NCBI GenBank assembly: GCA_002345205.1
Contig: DDVI01000072.1
Location: forward strand, 1-55,812
Source: Bdellovibrionaceae bacterium UBA2316
GTDB taxonomy: Bacteria; Bdellovibrionota; Bdellovibrionia; Bdellovibrionales; Bdellovibrionaceae
DNA length: 55,812 nt
Direction of reading: 5' to 3'
Positions within the stretch are counted from its first letter, which is position 1. Each line of letters starts with the position of its first letter. The position numbers were made by a program, and so were the translations under genes. Below, one piece after another: positions 17,982-27,079 of the stretch. The notes below the pieces were generated by a model that was not told the origin of the DNA, did not search any database, and worked only from the letters and a program-made list of their open reading frames with translations.

Positions 17982-18064
17982 GTATGAGATATAGGTTTTC
18001 GGTTTTTTTTGCCTGCTTGGCTAAATTTTTCCCAAGGTGTCCGTTCTTAATCGCTTTTTCAATG

Positions 18065-18118
18065 GTGGCAAGGTCTGCCTTTGGCAACTATTGTAGTTGC
18101 CATTGTTGCTCCTGCCAC
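18065..18118 (+). ncRNA. Candidate structured RNA (three-way junction) in a geneless stretch
   Basis: Within the 458-nt gap between aceA and the next gene, P1 GTGGCA (18065-18070) pairs with TGCCAC (18113-18118). It encloses a short hairpin AGG-TCTG-CCT (18071-18080) and a perfect 9-bp hairpin TGGCAACTA-TTG-TAGTTGCCA (18082-18102). A further hairpin CAGGTA-TTCAG-TACCTG lies at 18240-18256. I match no known riboswitch. The gap otherwise holds only the terminator and the inverted repeat. Confidence 0.4.
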
Positions 18119-18308
18119 GAACAGTATTATTATATAGGTGAATTTTCTCATTCAACCACCCAGACCATAGGGTATCTTAACCCGACTTGCGAAATCGATC
18201 CTAAGTTTACCTAGCCTTACCTACGTAGAGTAATCCACTTCAGGTATTCAGTACCTGAAACGAACTGCCGATCCCAAACTGTATCTATAAATATTAGGAA
18301 GGACTATT

Positions 18309-21308
18309 ATGAAAAAAATCGTCATATTAGCATGTTTCTTTTCAATTCTAGTGTCTTGTGTTTCAAGTCAGAAAGTATCTGATCGTGATCCACAATCTGA
18401 ATACCCTGTTAAAAAAGAATTCATCGAATTGTATCAACGCAAACTTGCACCAAGCATCGCTGAATCACTGGCTTGGCGCGAAGAAAGTAAAAAATTCGAT
18501 GCCCTAATCAGAAATAGCATGGCCAAAGACACACCCATGTCATCTAAAGATACGAATGATTTTTTTGCTGCGGCAAGAAGCTACCTAAAACTTCGTGATA
18601 ACTTATTTGGTATCGTTTCTAACTTCCAGCACCTTGTGGTTGAAAAAGCGCAAACTAAAGTTTCATTCAGTGAAGCTTCCTCTGCGAAAACAACAGGTGA
18701 CCTAAACTACATTTTAAACCCCAAAGATGATTACGGCCGCGACACCTTGTTCGGTCTAAGAATATCTTTAGCAGCAGCGCTAGTTCTGTACGACAATTTC
18801 CTAGTAGGCATCAATCCGCACTACGAGAATCCAGCATCGCGAAATAAATTAAAGTTCGATGCTCGTCCCGAATATAAAAAGAAATTTGACGAAATCACAA
18901 AAAGTTTCGTTGATCCAACTCAACGAAGAATGCTTGCTCGCGCAATGAATCTATTTGCTACAGATTACAATTTAAAAAATCAATACAAAATTACAGTTTC
19001 GTCATACGAAGAAGAATTGAATAGAACTATTCTCGAAAGCGGTTTCTATAATTTCATGCTAAAAGATGGCGATCTTTCTGACCCTTGGAGCGAACGTTGG
19101 AATCGTCGAGTACGTCAAGCTACGGACTTAACTAAATATGTTGGTCGCGCAAGTACTTTTGCTTTAAGTTTCATATTTGGGAATGCAGCCGGGGCCGTTA
19201 AAAAAGAAAATAGAAATGGTAATTTAGTATCCCTATCTACTTCAGAGAAAAACTACATTATTTCAAAACTTCAACCGTTTGATATTCTGTTAGAAAAAAC
19301 TCCATTTCGCGCCACGGATAGTTTTATTCCAGGATATTACGGTCATGTCGCCGTATACATGGGAACTAAACAGCAACTTCAGTCCCAAGGACTATGGGAC
19401 TATTTCCGCCCAGAGATGAAACAACAAATCGAACGCGGCGAAAACATTCTTGAAGCTCTTCGCTATGACTCACGTAAAGGCCTAACGAAAGATGCACTGG
19501 CGGGGGTTCAGCTTAATTCTTTAGAACATTTCTTGGACATCGACGAGCTTCTTGTTATCCGAAGTGTTACCCCACTTACTTACGAGCAAAAGAAACTTTA
19601 CGCAGTTAATTCAAATGAACAGTTTGGTAAACCCTATGATTTCAACTTTGATGTTAATACCAAAAACAAAATTGTTTGTTCTGAATTAGCTTATGTTATC
19701 TTCACTGATCTAGAATGGCCAACATCCAAGAGCGTTGGACGTCATACGATCAGTCCGGATCATGTTATGGCTCAAGCATTTCCTAACAAACCTCTTCACC
19801 CAGTCTTGATGTACGATAAAAATGGTGAACGTAAAGAGGCGTCAGACAAAGTAGATCTAGCGAAAGAACTATATCGCAATATTCAAGGTAACTATGGAAA
19901 CATAGTATACAAGGAAGAGAGCATCTTCCGACGTTCTACTGACCCTCAAGAGGTTATCCATTTAGCAAGCGGTATAGCCGCTCTACAAAAACGTATCGAG
20001 ATGATCCGTGCAGCTAAAAATTCGATCGATCTAGAATACTTTATTTATAAAGCAGATTCAGATCCCGCTGCCCGATTGATTACTCAGGAGTTAATTAAAA
20101 AGGCCAACGAACAGTCTGCCAACAATCCGAGCGAAAAAATTCGTATTCGCATTCTTTTAGATTCATCGTCGACAGTTCTGAAATTAAAAGACGACTACGC
20201 TTCTATTTTGAATGAAAACAAAATCAAAGTTCGCTACTACAATCCTGAAGAAAGTCCTTTAAAAAACTTCATGAAAGCCAACCAACGAAATCACAGAAAA
20301 TCATTGATTGTAGATGGAGCCGAAGCCATTACTGGCGGTCGCAATATCGGATCAGAGTATTTCGATCTTTCCCCAGACTACAACTTCCTAGATACCGACA
20401 TTTATATCAAGGGCAGCATGGCTAAAGTTCTTGATGAAAGCTTTGAAGCCTATTGGTATAGCCCATTGAGCGCAGAACCAAAATTCATCGTTCCTCGCGG
20501 CAAACTGGGCAAAAACGACCCTACGTACCAAGAGAAAATCAAAAAGGCTCTTAACTTAATCACGCCTACACCTCACGATGCCGAGTTCTTAAACGTGGTT
20601 GAGACATGGGGAAAACCATTGTTAGCCTCGCAATATCGTACAGTATGTATCGATTCCACGTTCGCTTCGGATTACCCAAGCGATACGCAAGATTCCCGTC
20701 GCACATTTAATGCGATTAAATCCGTTGTCTTGACTGCAAAAAAATCGCTAGACATTGAATCGCCGTACTTTGTTATCACGGAAACTGGTAATCAGTTATT
20801 CGGCAAACTTCTCGCAATTCCTGGTTTTAAGATGTCGGTTCAAACAAACAGTCTTCAATCTACAGATGCAAGCTACACAGTCGCTGCTCTTCAGCCAATG
20901 GTTAGTCAGTTAACCTCACGTGGAATTGATATGTGGTTATACCGTGGCGAGGCACCTGACCCACAGTACATGAGATACCCAGCATACGATAAACCAGCAA
21001 CGTGGGGCACTCACTCAAAACGCGCCGTCGTGGATGGTCATACGACGTTAATCGGTACGTACAACGTCGACCCTCGATCAACTAAATTAAATAATGAAAT
21101 GGTATTCATTTGTCACAACAATCCAGGCCTAGCGGAAAACGTACTAACTGATATGAAACATCGTAGAAATCAATCGGTCCAACTCGGCAGAGACGGATTA
21201 CCATTAGACAAAACACACATCTTCCAAGGCGCTTCGAATAGCAAAGTCACTCAATACTATTTATTAAAAAAACTGGTAGCTATCCCAGTGTTTAAAGAAT
21301 TGTTGTAA
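18309..21308 (+). CDS. Lipoprotein with YiiX-like papain-fold domain fused to phospholipase D
   Basis: A 999-residue secreted protein. The signal peptide ends in LVSC (Cys17), so it is probably lipid-anchored. Residues about 20-310 are helical and unassigned. Residues about 320-480 resemble YiiX/YebB-type permuted papain-fold (NlpC/P60 superfamily) enzymes, with His346 in YGHVAVYMG and Cys457 in IVCSELAYVIF. Residues about 545-980 are a phospholipase D/cardiolipin-synthase module with two HKD motifs, NHRKSLIVD (His662, Lys664) and THSKRAVVD (His902, Lys904). RBS GGAAGGA precedes the ATG. A role in lipid or lipopeptide cleavage, perhaps in prey membranes, is inferred. Confidence 0.85.
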   Translation: MKKIVILACFFSILVSCVSSQKVSDRDPQSEYPVKKEFIELYQRKLAPSIAESLAWREESKKFDALIRNSMAKDTPMSSKDTNDFFAAARSYLKLRDNLFGIVSNFQHLVVEKAQTKVSFSEASSAKTTGDLNYILNPKDDYGRDTLFGLRISLAAALVLYDNFLVGINPHYENPASRNKLKFDARPEYKKKFDEITKSFVDPTQRRMLARAMNLFATDYNLKNQYKITVSSYEEELNRTILESGFYNFMLKDGDLSDPWSERWNRRVRQATDLTKYVGRASTFALSFIFGNAAGAVKKENRNGNLVSLSTSEKNYIISKLQPFDILLEKTPFRATDSFIPGYYGHVAVYMGTKQQLQSQGLWDYFRPEMKQQIERGENILEALRYDSRKGLTKDALAGVQLNSLEHFLDIDELLVIRSVTPLTYEQKKLYAVNSNEQFGKPYDFNFDVNTKNKIVCSELAYVIFTDLEWPTSKSVGRHTISPDHVMAQAFPNKPLHPVLMYDKNGERKEASDKVDLAKELYRNIQGNYGNIVYKEESIFRRSTDPQEVIHLASGIAALQKRIEMIRAAKNSIDLEYFIYKADSDPAARLITQELIKKANEQSANNPSEKIRIRILLDSSSTVLKLKDDYASILNENKIKVRYYNPEESPLKNFMKANQRNHRKSLIVDGAEAITGGRNIGSEYFDLSPDYNFLDTDIYIKGSMAKVLDESFEAYWYSPLSAEPKFIVPRGKLGKNDPTYQEKIKKALNLITPTPHDAEFLNVVETWGKPLLASQYRTVCIDSTFASDYPSDTQDSRRTFNAIKSVVLTAKKSLDIESPYFVITETGNQLFGKLLAIPGFKMSVQTNSLQSTDASYTVAALQPMVSQLTSRGIDMWLYRGEAPDPQYMRYPAYDKPATWGTHSKRAVVDGHTTLIGTYNVDPRSTKLNNEMVFICHNNPGLAENVLTDMKHRRNQSVQLGRDGLPLDKTHIFQGASNSKVTQYYLLKKLVAIPVFKELL

Positions 21309-21313
21309 TCAAA

Positions 21314-21347
21314 AAAGTCGGTAATTAAACCGTTTTACCGACTTTTG
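21314..21347. terminator. Terminator hairpin between the PLD gene and the converging methyltransferase
   Basis: AAAAGTCGGTAA and TTACCGACTTTT form a perfect 12-bp stem with a 10-nt loop, and T-tails lie on either strand, so it can end both converging transcripts. The right arm and loop lie inside the last codons of the methyltransferase gene, whose stop begins at 21325-21327. Confidence 0.75.
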
Positions 21348-21906
21348 CACGACACTCAAAAACTTTTGCCGGTGGGGCGTTTAAAAACACCCATCGCGAA
21401 GTCACATCAAAACGTTCGTTCAACTGTTGTTGAAACAAACGACCCGACTTAGTCAGCAAGGCATTACAAACCATGTAGGTTTTAAAGTATCCGCCTTTTT
21501 CAAGGTGTTTTGAAATCTCATTCAAAATATTTTTTCTCATAAAATCGTCAAACAATGACCATGGCAACGTAGAAACAACCAAATCAAATTTGCGATTTTT
21601 AGTGTAATCGGAAATTGCTTCCGCAGAGGCACACACAAATTGAAAGTCTTTGTACTCTCCGCTGACGTACGTAAACAGATCGTTATTAATCTCAAATCCC
21701 AAGTACTTGTCTCTGTTTTTCACTAGCTTATGGGCTTTTTTGGTTACAGCTCCCGCGCCTACACCTAACTCTAATACAGAACAGTGATTGTCTAGGTGCA
21801 AGGGCGACAGTAACCGATCCACTGTCGCCGGAGCTGTCTGAAATAGCGTCGATATTTGAAAGGGTTCTTTGATCGCCGCTTTTAAAAAATGTATCGATGC
21901 GGACAT
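21325..21906 (-). CDS. PmtA-like SAM-dependent methyltransferase
   Basis: A 193-residue class I methyltransferase. The SAM-binding motif I is VLELGVGAGAVTKKA (about 44-58), motif IV is DLVVSTLPWSLFDDFM, and the N-terminus (FLKAAIKEPFQISTLFQTAPATVDRLLS) fits the phospholipid N-methyltransferase (PmtA) or rRNA dimethylase-like group. The NPPF/NLPW type motif here reads STLPW. It starts 3 nt after the Lys-rich gene, so the two may be co-transcribed. The substrate, phosphatidylethanolamine or an rRNA base, is not settled by sequence. Confidence 0.7.
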   Translation of the reverse strand: MSASIHFLKAAIKEPFQISTLFQTAPATVDRLLSPLHLDNHCSVLELGVGAGAVTKKAHKLVKNRDKYLGFEINNDLFTYVSGEYKDFQFVCASAEAISDYTKNRKFDLVVSTLPWSLFDDFMRKNILNEISKHLEKGGYFKTYMVCNALLTKSGRLFQQQLNERFDVTSRWVFLNAPPAKVFECRAKVGKTV

Positions 21907-21909
21907 AGG

Positions 21910-22971
21910 TTATTCAAACTCTTCTTCGATACTTGTACCTTCATTAACTCCGCGAACTTCGTCAATAAAGCTTTGTGTATCCTCTTCAAAGTCTCCGTCC
22001 AAGTTAGATTCATCAATTTCAAGCTCTTGGATCGCGGCCATGAAGTCTTTTTGGCTGCGTAAATCACGACGGATCATCTCTAGGAACTTATCCGGGTAAC
22101 GAGACGTTAATTCTTCGATGTAACGACTTAACTTGCCATCTTGAAGGATCTTCTTACGTACTTGGATATTCTTCCAGAACAACAAGTAATGGTAACGGCA
22201 ATAACCATCCACGGTCGAAATTTGATCACAATCACGCGAACGGCACAGTTTATTACCTTCCGCATCTGTTAATTCGATATCTTCGTATTTTTTCTCTTTT
22301 GTTTCAGTTTCTAAAAGAATGTCGTCATCAGTTTCATTGTCGAGTTCTTCAACGGCTTTTAATTCGTCCTCGTACTCTTCAATTTCACTGCTTCCGGTAT
22401 CATCGATGAACACGTCATCTAATTCATTTTCTTCTTTTGGTTTCTTGCTCTTACGACCCGCAGAGGCTGCCACTTTCGTTTCTGTTTTTTTACCTGTCTT
22501 CGTTGCCTCTACAGCTGCGGCCGAAGCTTTGCCTTTAGCCGGAGGTGGTGTTTCCACTTTACCCGTTTGCTGTTTACGCATTAATTGCGAGTTTTCTTGT
22601 TCTTTCTTTTTTTGTTCTTTCTTTTTCAGGTATTCTTGTTTGCTTGATTGCTCGATACGAACTTCTTTTTTAGCAAACTTGAACCCAGGTCCTTGTTGCT
22701 GACCTGGCTTTTTGGCGTCGAATTTTTTTCCGTTAGAATTTGGGCTCGAGGCAAAACCTTTGGGTTTATTGTCCTTAGCGCCTTTCTGCATAGGCTTTTG
22801 CGTCTTGTCAAACTTGCCCGCCGGCTTGAAGTCTTTCTTTTTTAGATCGAGCTTCTTCTTTGGGCCTTTGTTGATAACCATTGGATTTTTAGCCGCTTTT
22901 GGAGCTGGTTTAGCCCCTTTGCTGCCTGCGTTAGCTTTGTGCGTCGGTTTTTTCTTGTCTATTTTTGCCAT
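21910..22971 (-). CDS. Lys-rich protein with a C-terminal CCCH-like motif, function unknown
   Basis: Not recognised. Residues 1-130 are low complexity and very rich in Lys, Pro, Ala and Gly, like a nucleic-acid-binding tail. Residues about 180-230 are acidic (Glu/Asp). The C-terminal domain (about 240-353) has a CX4CX9CX2H pattern (LCRSRDC, then GYCRYHYL), possibly zinc binding, followed by FWKNIQVRKKILQDGKLSRYIEEL and YPDKFLEMIRRDL. It has no signal peptide. Shared orientation and short spacing suggest an operon with the methyltransferase. The charge pattern suggests an RNA or DNA partner, but this is inference. Confidence 0.75.
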   Translation of the reverse strand: MAKIDKKKPTHKANAGSKGAKPAPKAAKNPMVINKGPKKKLDLKKKDFKPAGKFDKTQKPMQKGAKDNKPKGFASSPNSNGKKFDAKKPGQQQGPGFKFAKKEVRIEQSSKQEYLKKKEQKKKEQENSQLMRKQQTGKVETPPPAKGKASAAAVEATKTGKKTETKVAASAGRKSKKPKEENELDDVFIDDTGSSEIEEYEDELKAVEELDNETDDDILLETETKEKKYEDIELTDAEGNKLCRSRDCDQISTVDGYCRYHYLLFWKNIQVRKKILQDGKLSRYIEELTSRYPDKFLEMIRRDLRSQKDFMAAIQELEIDESNLDGDFEEDTQSFIDEVRGVNEGTSIEEEFE

Positions 22972-23013
22972 GATTAAGCCTTCATTTACAAATCGACTTA
23001 AGTCAACCCCAAG

Positions 23014-23985
23014 TTATCGTACAATAATCGCCGCGTTAACAGACTTCACTTCTAAGCGGGCTCCGGATTTTTCACCCGAAGTACGACCTTTATAAAAGGT
23101 CTCAGCCTTTACTTTTTGGGGACGAAGGGGCGCCGGCAGATAAATATCACCTTCCTTAGAATTAAGACTTAACCATACACCGCTAACACCACTGCTGGCA
23201 TAGTTTAACTTACCGTTCTTCATTTTAATATTAAAGTCAGACTCTTTAGTCGCTTTTAAATCTACATTGGCTTCATCAGTAACAATATCATGCCGCCCCT
23301 GAGACTGAGCGACCGACACAGTACCCTTAGACAGCTCGATTTGTGAACTGCCCGTGACGTCTTTTAAACTGATATTACCTTGGTAGTTAAATATCGAGGT
23401 GTGTCCGATGTTTTTTTCAAAACTCATTGGGCCAGAATAGTTGCTGATTTTAATATCAGAATTTGAATTCTTCACGGTTACTTTAACCTGAGATCCATTC
23501 AGAAATAAAGGTGCACTGTGGGCATCTAACGATAATTCGCCGGTGTTTAAAAACACTCTCAGTTCACCTTGATTTTTGAATCCCTTCACACTGCCTTTAA
23601 AAATGGTAATCTTGGCTGAATTACGAAGGCCCTCTAAATTGACATCTAAATCATTTCCGCTGATCGACAATGGCAATGGTGGAACCTTAAGCACTAGTTT
23701 TTCCTTAGGGCCTTCTTTTGCGCCTTCAGCAGGCGTATGAAATAATTTAGAATCATAGTCTTTTTCTTCCACGACAAGAACTCCGTTGTCTTTACGAAAG
23801 CTCCAGTTACCTTTGTCTTTCAAACCGACAAAAAAAATCTTGGACGCTCCCGATTCCTGAATTTTTAAATCATGACGATTCATGCGAAGCTGGATAGAGT
23901 TATACTCTGAACCCACTGGCAACTCTAGGTTTTGAGCGTTTATTCTAATGCAAATAAGTAATAGTAATATGGCTTTTATGGTCAT
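23014..23985 (-). CDS. Secreted DUF4097-like beta-helical protein
   Basis: A 323-residue protein with signal peptide MTIKAILLLLICIRINAQN, so exported to the periplasm or surface. Residues about 95-270 are made of short repeated strands (LRVFLNTGELSLDAHSA, KVTVKNSNSDIKISNYSG, ISLKDVTGSSQIELSKGT), the pattern of DUF4097 or adhesin-type right-handed beta-helices. No catalytic motif or membrane anchor is seen. It is divergent from the thiolase gene. The function is unknown. Confidence 0.65.
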   Translation of the reverse strand: MTIKAILLLLICIRINAQNLELPVGSEYNSIQLRMNRHDLKIQESGASKIFFVGLKDKGNWSFRKDNGVLVVEEKDYDSKLFHTPAEGAKEGPKEKLVLKVPPLPLSISGNDLDVNLEGLRNSAKITIFKGSVKGFKNQGELRVFLNTGELSLDAHSAPLFLNGSQVKVTVKNSNSDIKISNYSGPMSFEKNIGHTSIFNYQGNISLKDVTGSSQIELSKGTVSVAQSQGRHDIVTDEANVDLKATKESDFNIKMKNGKLNYASSGVSGVWLSLNSKEGDIYLPAPLRPQKVKAETFYKGRTSGEKSGARLEVKSVNAAIIVR

Positions 23986-24039
23986 TGACTCTTATTTCAA
24001 GATTAATCATAGTGCTTGTCAAACAGTAAAGGAGAGATC

Positions 24040-25215
24040 ATGGATCCTATCGTTATCGTAAACTCTAAAAGAACATCAGTTGGTTCTTTTCAAGGTAGCT
24101 TATCTTCAGTGCCCGCTCCAAAATTAGGCGCGCAGGTAATTAAAAACTTATTAGAAACAACGAACATCAAAAAAGAAGACGTTGATGAAGTTATCATGGG
24201 CGAAGTGTTAACGGCAGGCGTAGGCCAGGCTCCAGCTCGTCAAGCAGCTATTTATGCGGGATTAACTCCAGCCACTGTTTGTATGACAATCAACAAAGTA
24301 TGCGGTTCTGGTTTAAAAGCCGTCATGCTAGCCGCCGATTCAATCCGCCTTGGTCACTCGACAATTGCTATTGCTGGTGGACAAGAGAGCATGTCATTAG
24401 CGCCTCATTTACTTGAAAATTCGCGCTCTGGTTTCCGAATGGGTCAAGCAAGCATGACAGATTCAATGATCAAGGATGGTCTTTGGGATCCCTATGGAAA
24501 CGTTCACATGGGAAACCTTGGTGACCTATGCGCAAATGAATTCCATTTCACACGTGAAATGCAAGATCAGTTCACTGTTGAGTCTTACAAAAATGCTCAA
24601 GCCGCTGTTGAAAAAGGTGTTTTCAAAAATGAAATCGTTCCTGTTTCTATCGAAACTAAAAAAGGTACGACTTTAGTTGAAAAAGACGATGAACCGTTTA
24701 ACACTCAGTTTGAAAAAATCCCAACGTTAAAACCAGTATTCAACAAAGACGGTTCAATCACGGCAGCGAACGCATCTAAAATCAACGACGGTGCCGCCGC
24801 ACACGTTCTGATGTCGGAATCAACGGCCAAACAAAAAGGGATCAAACCTTTAGCTCGCATCGTGGCGCAAGCAACATTCGCACAAGATCCAAAATACTTC
24901 ACAACGGCTCCTGTGGGCGCGATCAAGAAAGCGTTAAACCAAGCCAACCTGAAAGTTTCTGATATCAATTTATGGGAAATAAACGAAGCATTTAGCGTGG
25001 TAACTCTAGCCGCAATGAAGCAACTTGAAATCCCCCGTGATCGCGTAAACGTTCATGGTGGTGCGGTATCTATCGGTCACCCTATCGGCGCCAGCGGCGC
25101 GCGGATCCTTACGACTTTAGTTCACGGTCTGCAGACTCATAACCAGCGTTATGGTTTAGCAACTCTGTGTATCGGTGGCGGCGAAGCTGTGGCTGTTATC
25201 ATCGAACGCATTTAA
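24040..25215 (+). CDS. Acetyl-CoA C-acetyltransferase (thiolase)
   Basis: Thiolase II, joining two acetyl-CoA or cleaving acetoacetyl-CoA. The acyl-accepting nucleophile Cys88 (MTINKVCGSGLKAV), the general base His in GHPIGASGARI, and Cys377 in CIGGGEA are all present. The length of 391 residues is usual. I chose the ATG at 24040, which is preceded by AAGGAGAG, over an in-frame codon at 24016. It is flanked downstream by a strong hairpin terminator. It may serve fatty-acid or polyhydroxybutyrate metabolism; no reductase neighbour is present. Confidence 0.96.
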   Translation: MDPIVIVNSKRTSVGSFQGSLSSVPAPKLGAQVIKNLLETTNIKKEDVDEVIMGEVLTAGVGQAPARQAAIYAGLTPATVCMTINKVCGSGLKAVMLAADSIRLGHSTIAIAGGQESMSLAPHLLENSRSGFRMGQASMTDSMIKDGLWDPYGNVHMGNLGDLCANEFHFTREMQDQFTVESYKNAQAAVEKGVFKNEIVPVSIETKKGTTLVEKDDEPFNTQFEKIPTLKPVFNKDGSITAANASKINDGAAAHVLMSESTAKQKGIKPLARIVAQATFAQDPKYFTTAPVGAIKKALNQANLKVSDINLWEINEAFSVVTLAAMKQLEIPRDRVNVHGGAVSIGHPIGASGARILTTLVHGLQTHNQRYGLATLCIGGGEAVAVIIERI

Positions 25216-25237
25216 TCTAAATTCACTCATTAAACAT

Positions 25238-25272
25238 AAAAAAAGACTAGGTATTTACCTAGTCTTTTTTTT
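25238..25272. terminator. Bidirectional terminator between thiolase and C45 hydrolase
   Basis: GACTAGGTA and TACCTAGTC form a 9-bp stem with a 2-nt centre, extended by A-runs on the left and T-runs on the right. It can end transcription on both strands between the two converging genes. Confidence 0.88.
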
Positions 25273-25300
25273 ATCTTTCACCATCTAAATCGTTTCTAAA

Positions 25301-27079
25301 TTAGAAAGAAACGATATCTAGATCTGACAATGTTACTTTTAATTTCTTTGATTTCTGTAGAATCGCTTTACGAGCGTTATTTGAATTCAGCACTTTCATG
25401 TCTTCAGTCACTGCCGTTTTCATTTGTGAGGTAGTCGGAATCACTTTTTTATAGTGAGCCGCTGCTTCGTTATGATTGTTCTTCAGTAATGCGATTCGAC
25501 CTAATAATAGCGAGTGTATCGCTTTATCATTATCACCCTTCATTGCAGATTTTGAATTTTCCAAAACCGCTCGAGCTTCGGATAAGTACTGCTCTGATTT
25601 GCCGTCGTTCGTAGCGTATAGTTTAACTAATGTCGCAGCGTACACGGTATTTAAACTCGCATCGCTTGGGTACATTTGAACAGCTTTTTTAAGGTGGCTC
25701 GCTACTATATTAATATCTGCATTTTCATTATTTTCCGCCATCGCTGCACGGATATGATGATCCACCTCTAATACCGCAGGATCAACTGCTATGTTTGGTC
25801 TGTGTACGTCTGGCTGGTAGCCTGCAAAGTCAGTTGCAAAATCTAAAGGCAATTGAACATAAACACCAGACGATGGTTTCGTATTAATACGTGTTGCTAA
25901 ACCATAGAATAATTTACGATCTTTGGTTGAAACAACCACGGACATGATGTTGCTAAATTTAGACAATGAAATAAAGCTGTTCTCGCCCGTTGCGGGATGA
26001 CTGCGTTGACCTAATAGTTCAATCGCGCTCGCTGCATCGACAACTAAATCCGCTTTCAAAGCCTTATGTAACGATGCTTTTCTGATAATTGAGCTATTTA
26101 CGTAATTGTAGTTAGGGAAGAACTCATCAGCTTTTAATTCTTTCGAAGTTACGTGATTTGTTTCACCCATTCCTAATCCCTGAAGGTCATGAAAGAACTC
26201 ACCTTTAGGTGACACTTCAACCATGAAACCAGAATTTTCATTTTCAGACGCTACAATCATTTTCCAAGGAGTCGTAAAGTTTTTAGATTGAATGATTTGC
26301 CGAGCTTCCGCTAACGAGTGAGCGCGACGAGCGACCTCATCGACTACGTTTAAAATCAAGTCACCAACTGGTTTGATTTGATTTACAGTCAACTGGTGCA
26401 ATGAAATCATGATACCACTTTTATTGTAAGCCGTATGAGTTCCCGGCAAACCTAATGCGGTCATTTGAATGTAAGGTTGATCCTTTGGATCTGTTGAATT
26501 TAAATAAACAACCGCCGGGTAACGATCAAAGTAACCGACACCACCGAATTCTAGGTTACGTCCAAAAAGAAATCCGGGGTTTCTATTTGATTTGGGTGCC
26601 ACAACTGTGGAACAACCAAATTCCGGAACTTCCATAAACGTGTCGTTCTTAGAGTACTGGACTGACGCTAACATTTCACCAAAATCTGGGTAGTAAAGCG
26701 CTTTAAAAACCTGCTTAGGTGGAATTCCCATACCGCGAGCAAACGCACGATAGGCTTTATCATCATCTTTGCTCATTTTCACTTTTAATAACACATCGAG
26801 TGATGACGACACGACTCCTGCGCCCCATTTATTTAATTTTTCAACAAGAGCTTTATCCATTACTCCCGCAAAGAAGTTAATTGGGGAATGCGTTTTAATA
26901 TTTTTAGCGGCAAAATAACCGTGCGCAAACATCATCTCTTCGCGCGTTCCATGTAGATCTAGTACGTAAAGACCGTTATAATAGTGCAATGTAGACTTCT
27001 CAAAGAAATCGATTTGTTTGGCGTTAGCCGACGACAGACCTAAACAAAGCATTAGGCCTAAAAACAATAAATTCTTCAT
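25301..27079 (-). CDS. C45-family Ntn hydrolase/acyltransferase with TPR-like tail
   Basis: A 592-residue secreted enzyme (signal peptide MKNLLFLGLMLCLGLSSANA). The C45 fold shows at EFGCSTVVAPKSNRNPGF, in which Cys156 is the predicted autocatalytic nucleophile, followed by LFGRNLEFG, TALGLPGTHTAYNKSGIMISLHQL and AEARQII. Cleavage before Cys156 would generate the active N-terminal Cys. Residues about 440-570 look like TPR helices (LKKAVQMYPSDASLNTVYAA, LLLGRIALLKNNHNEAAAHYKK). The substrate may be an amide or penicillin-like bond; it is not deducible. Confidence 0.78.
   Translation of the reverse strand: MKNLLFLGLMLCLGLSSANAKQIDFFEKSTLHYYNGLYVLDLHGTREEMMFAHGYFAAKNIKTHSPINFFAGVMDKALVEKLNKWGAGVVSSSLDVLLKVKMSKDDDKAYRAFARGMGIPPKQVFKALYYPDFGEMLASVQYSKNDTFMEVPEFGCSTVVAPKSNRNPGFLFGRNLEFGGVGYFDRYPAVVYLNSTDPKDQPYIQMTALGLPGTHTAYNKSGIMISLHQLTVNQIKPVGDLILNVVDEVARRAHSLAEARQIIQSKNFTTPWKMIVASENENSGFMVEVSPKGEFFHDLQGLGMGETNHVTSKELKADEFFPNYNYVNSSIIRKASLHKALKADLVVDAASAIELLGQRSHPATGENSFISLSKFSNIMSVVVSTKDRKLFYGLATRINTKPSSGVYVQLPLDFATDFAGYQPDVHRPNIAVDPAVLEVDHHIRAAMAENNENADINIVASHLKKAVQMYPSDASLNTVYAATLVKLYATNDGKSEQYLSEARAVLENSKSAMKGDNDKAIHSLLLGRIALLKNNHNEAAAHYKKVIPTTSQMKTAVTEDMKVLNSNNARKAILQKSKKLKVTLSDLDIVSF

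Noticed and set aside
17984..18214. A 76-codon frame with an SD-like sequence upstream
   Set aside because: The SD is in the arm of the inverted repeat, composition is odd (many Cys and Phe), and the candidate structured RNA overlaps it. I do not list it as a gene, only in the repeat finding.
22319..22702. Ser/Phe-rich frame on the plus strand
   Set aside because: It is the antisense of the low-complexity Lys/Glu-rich gene and has no SD.
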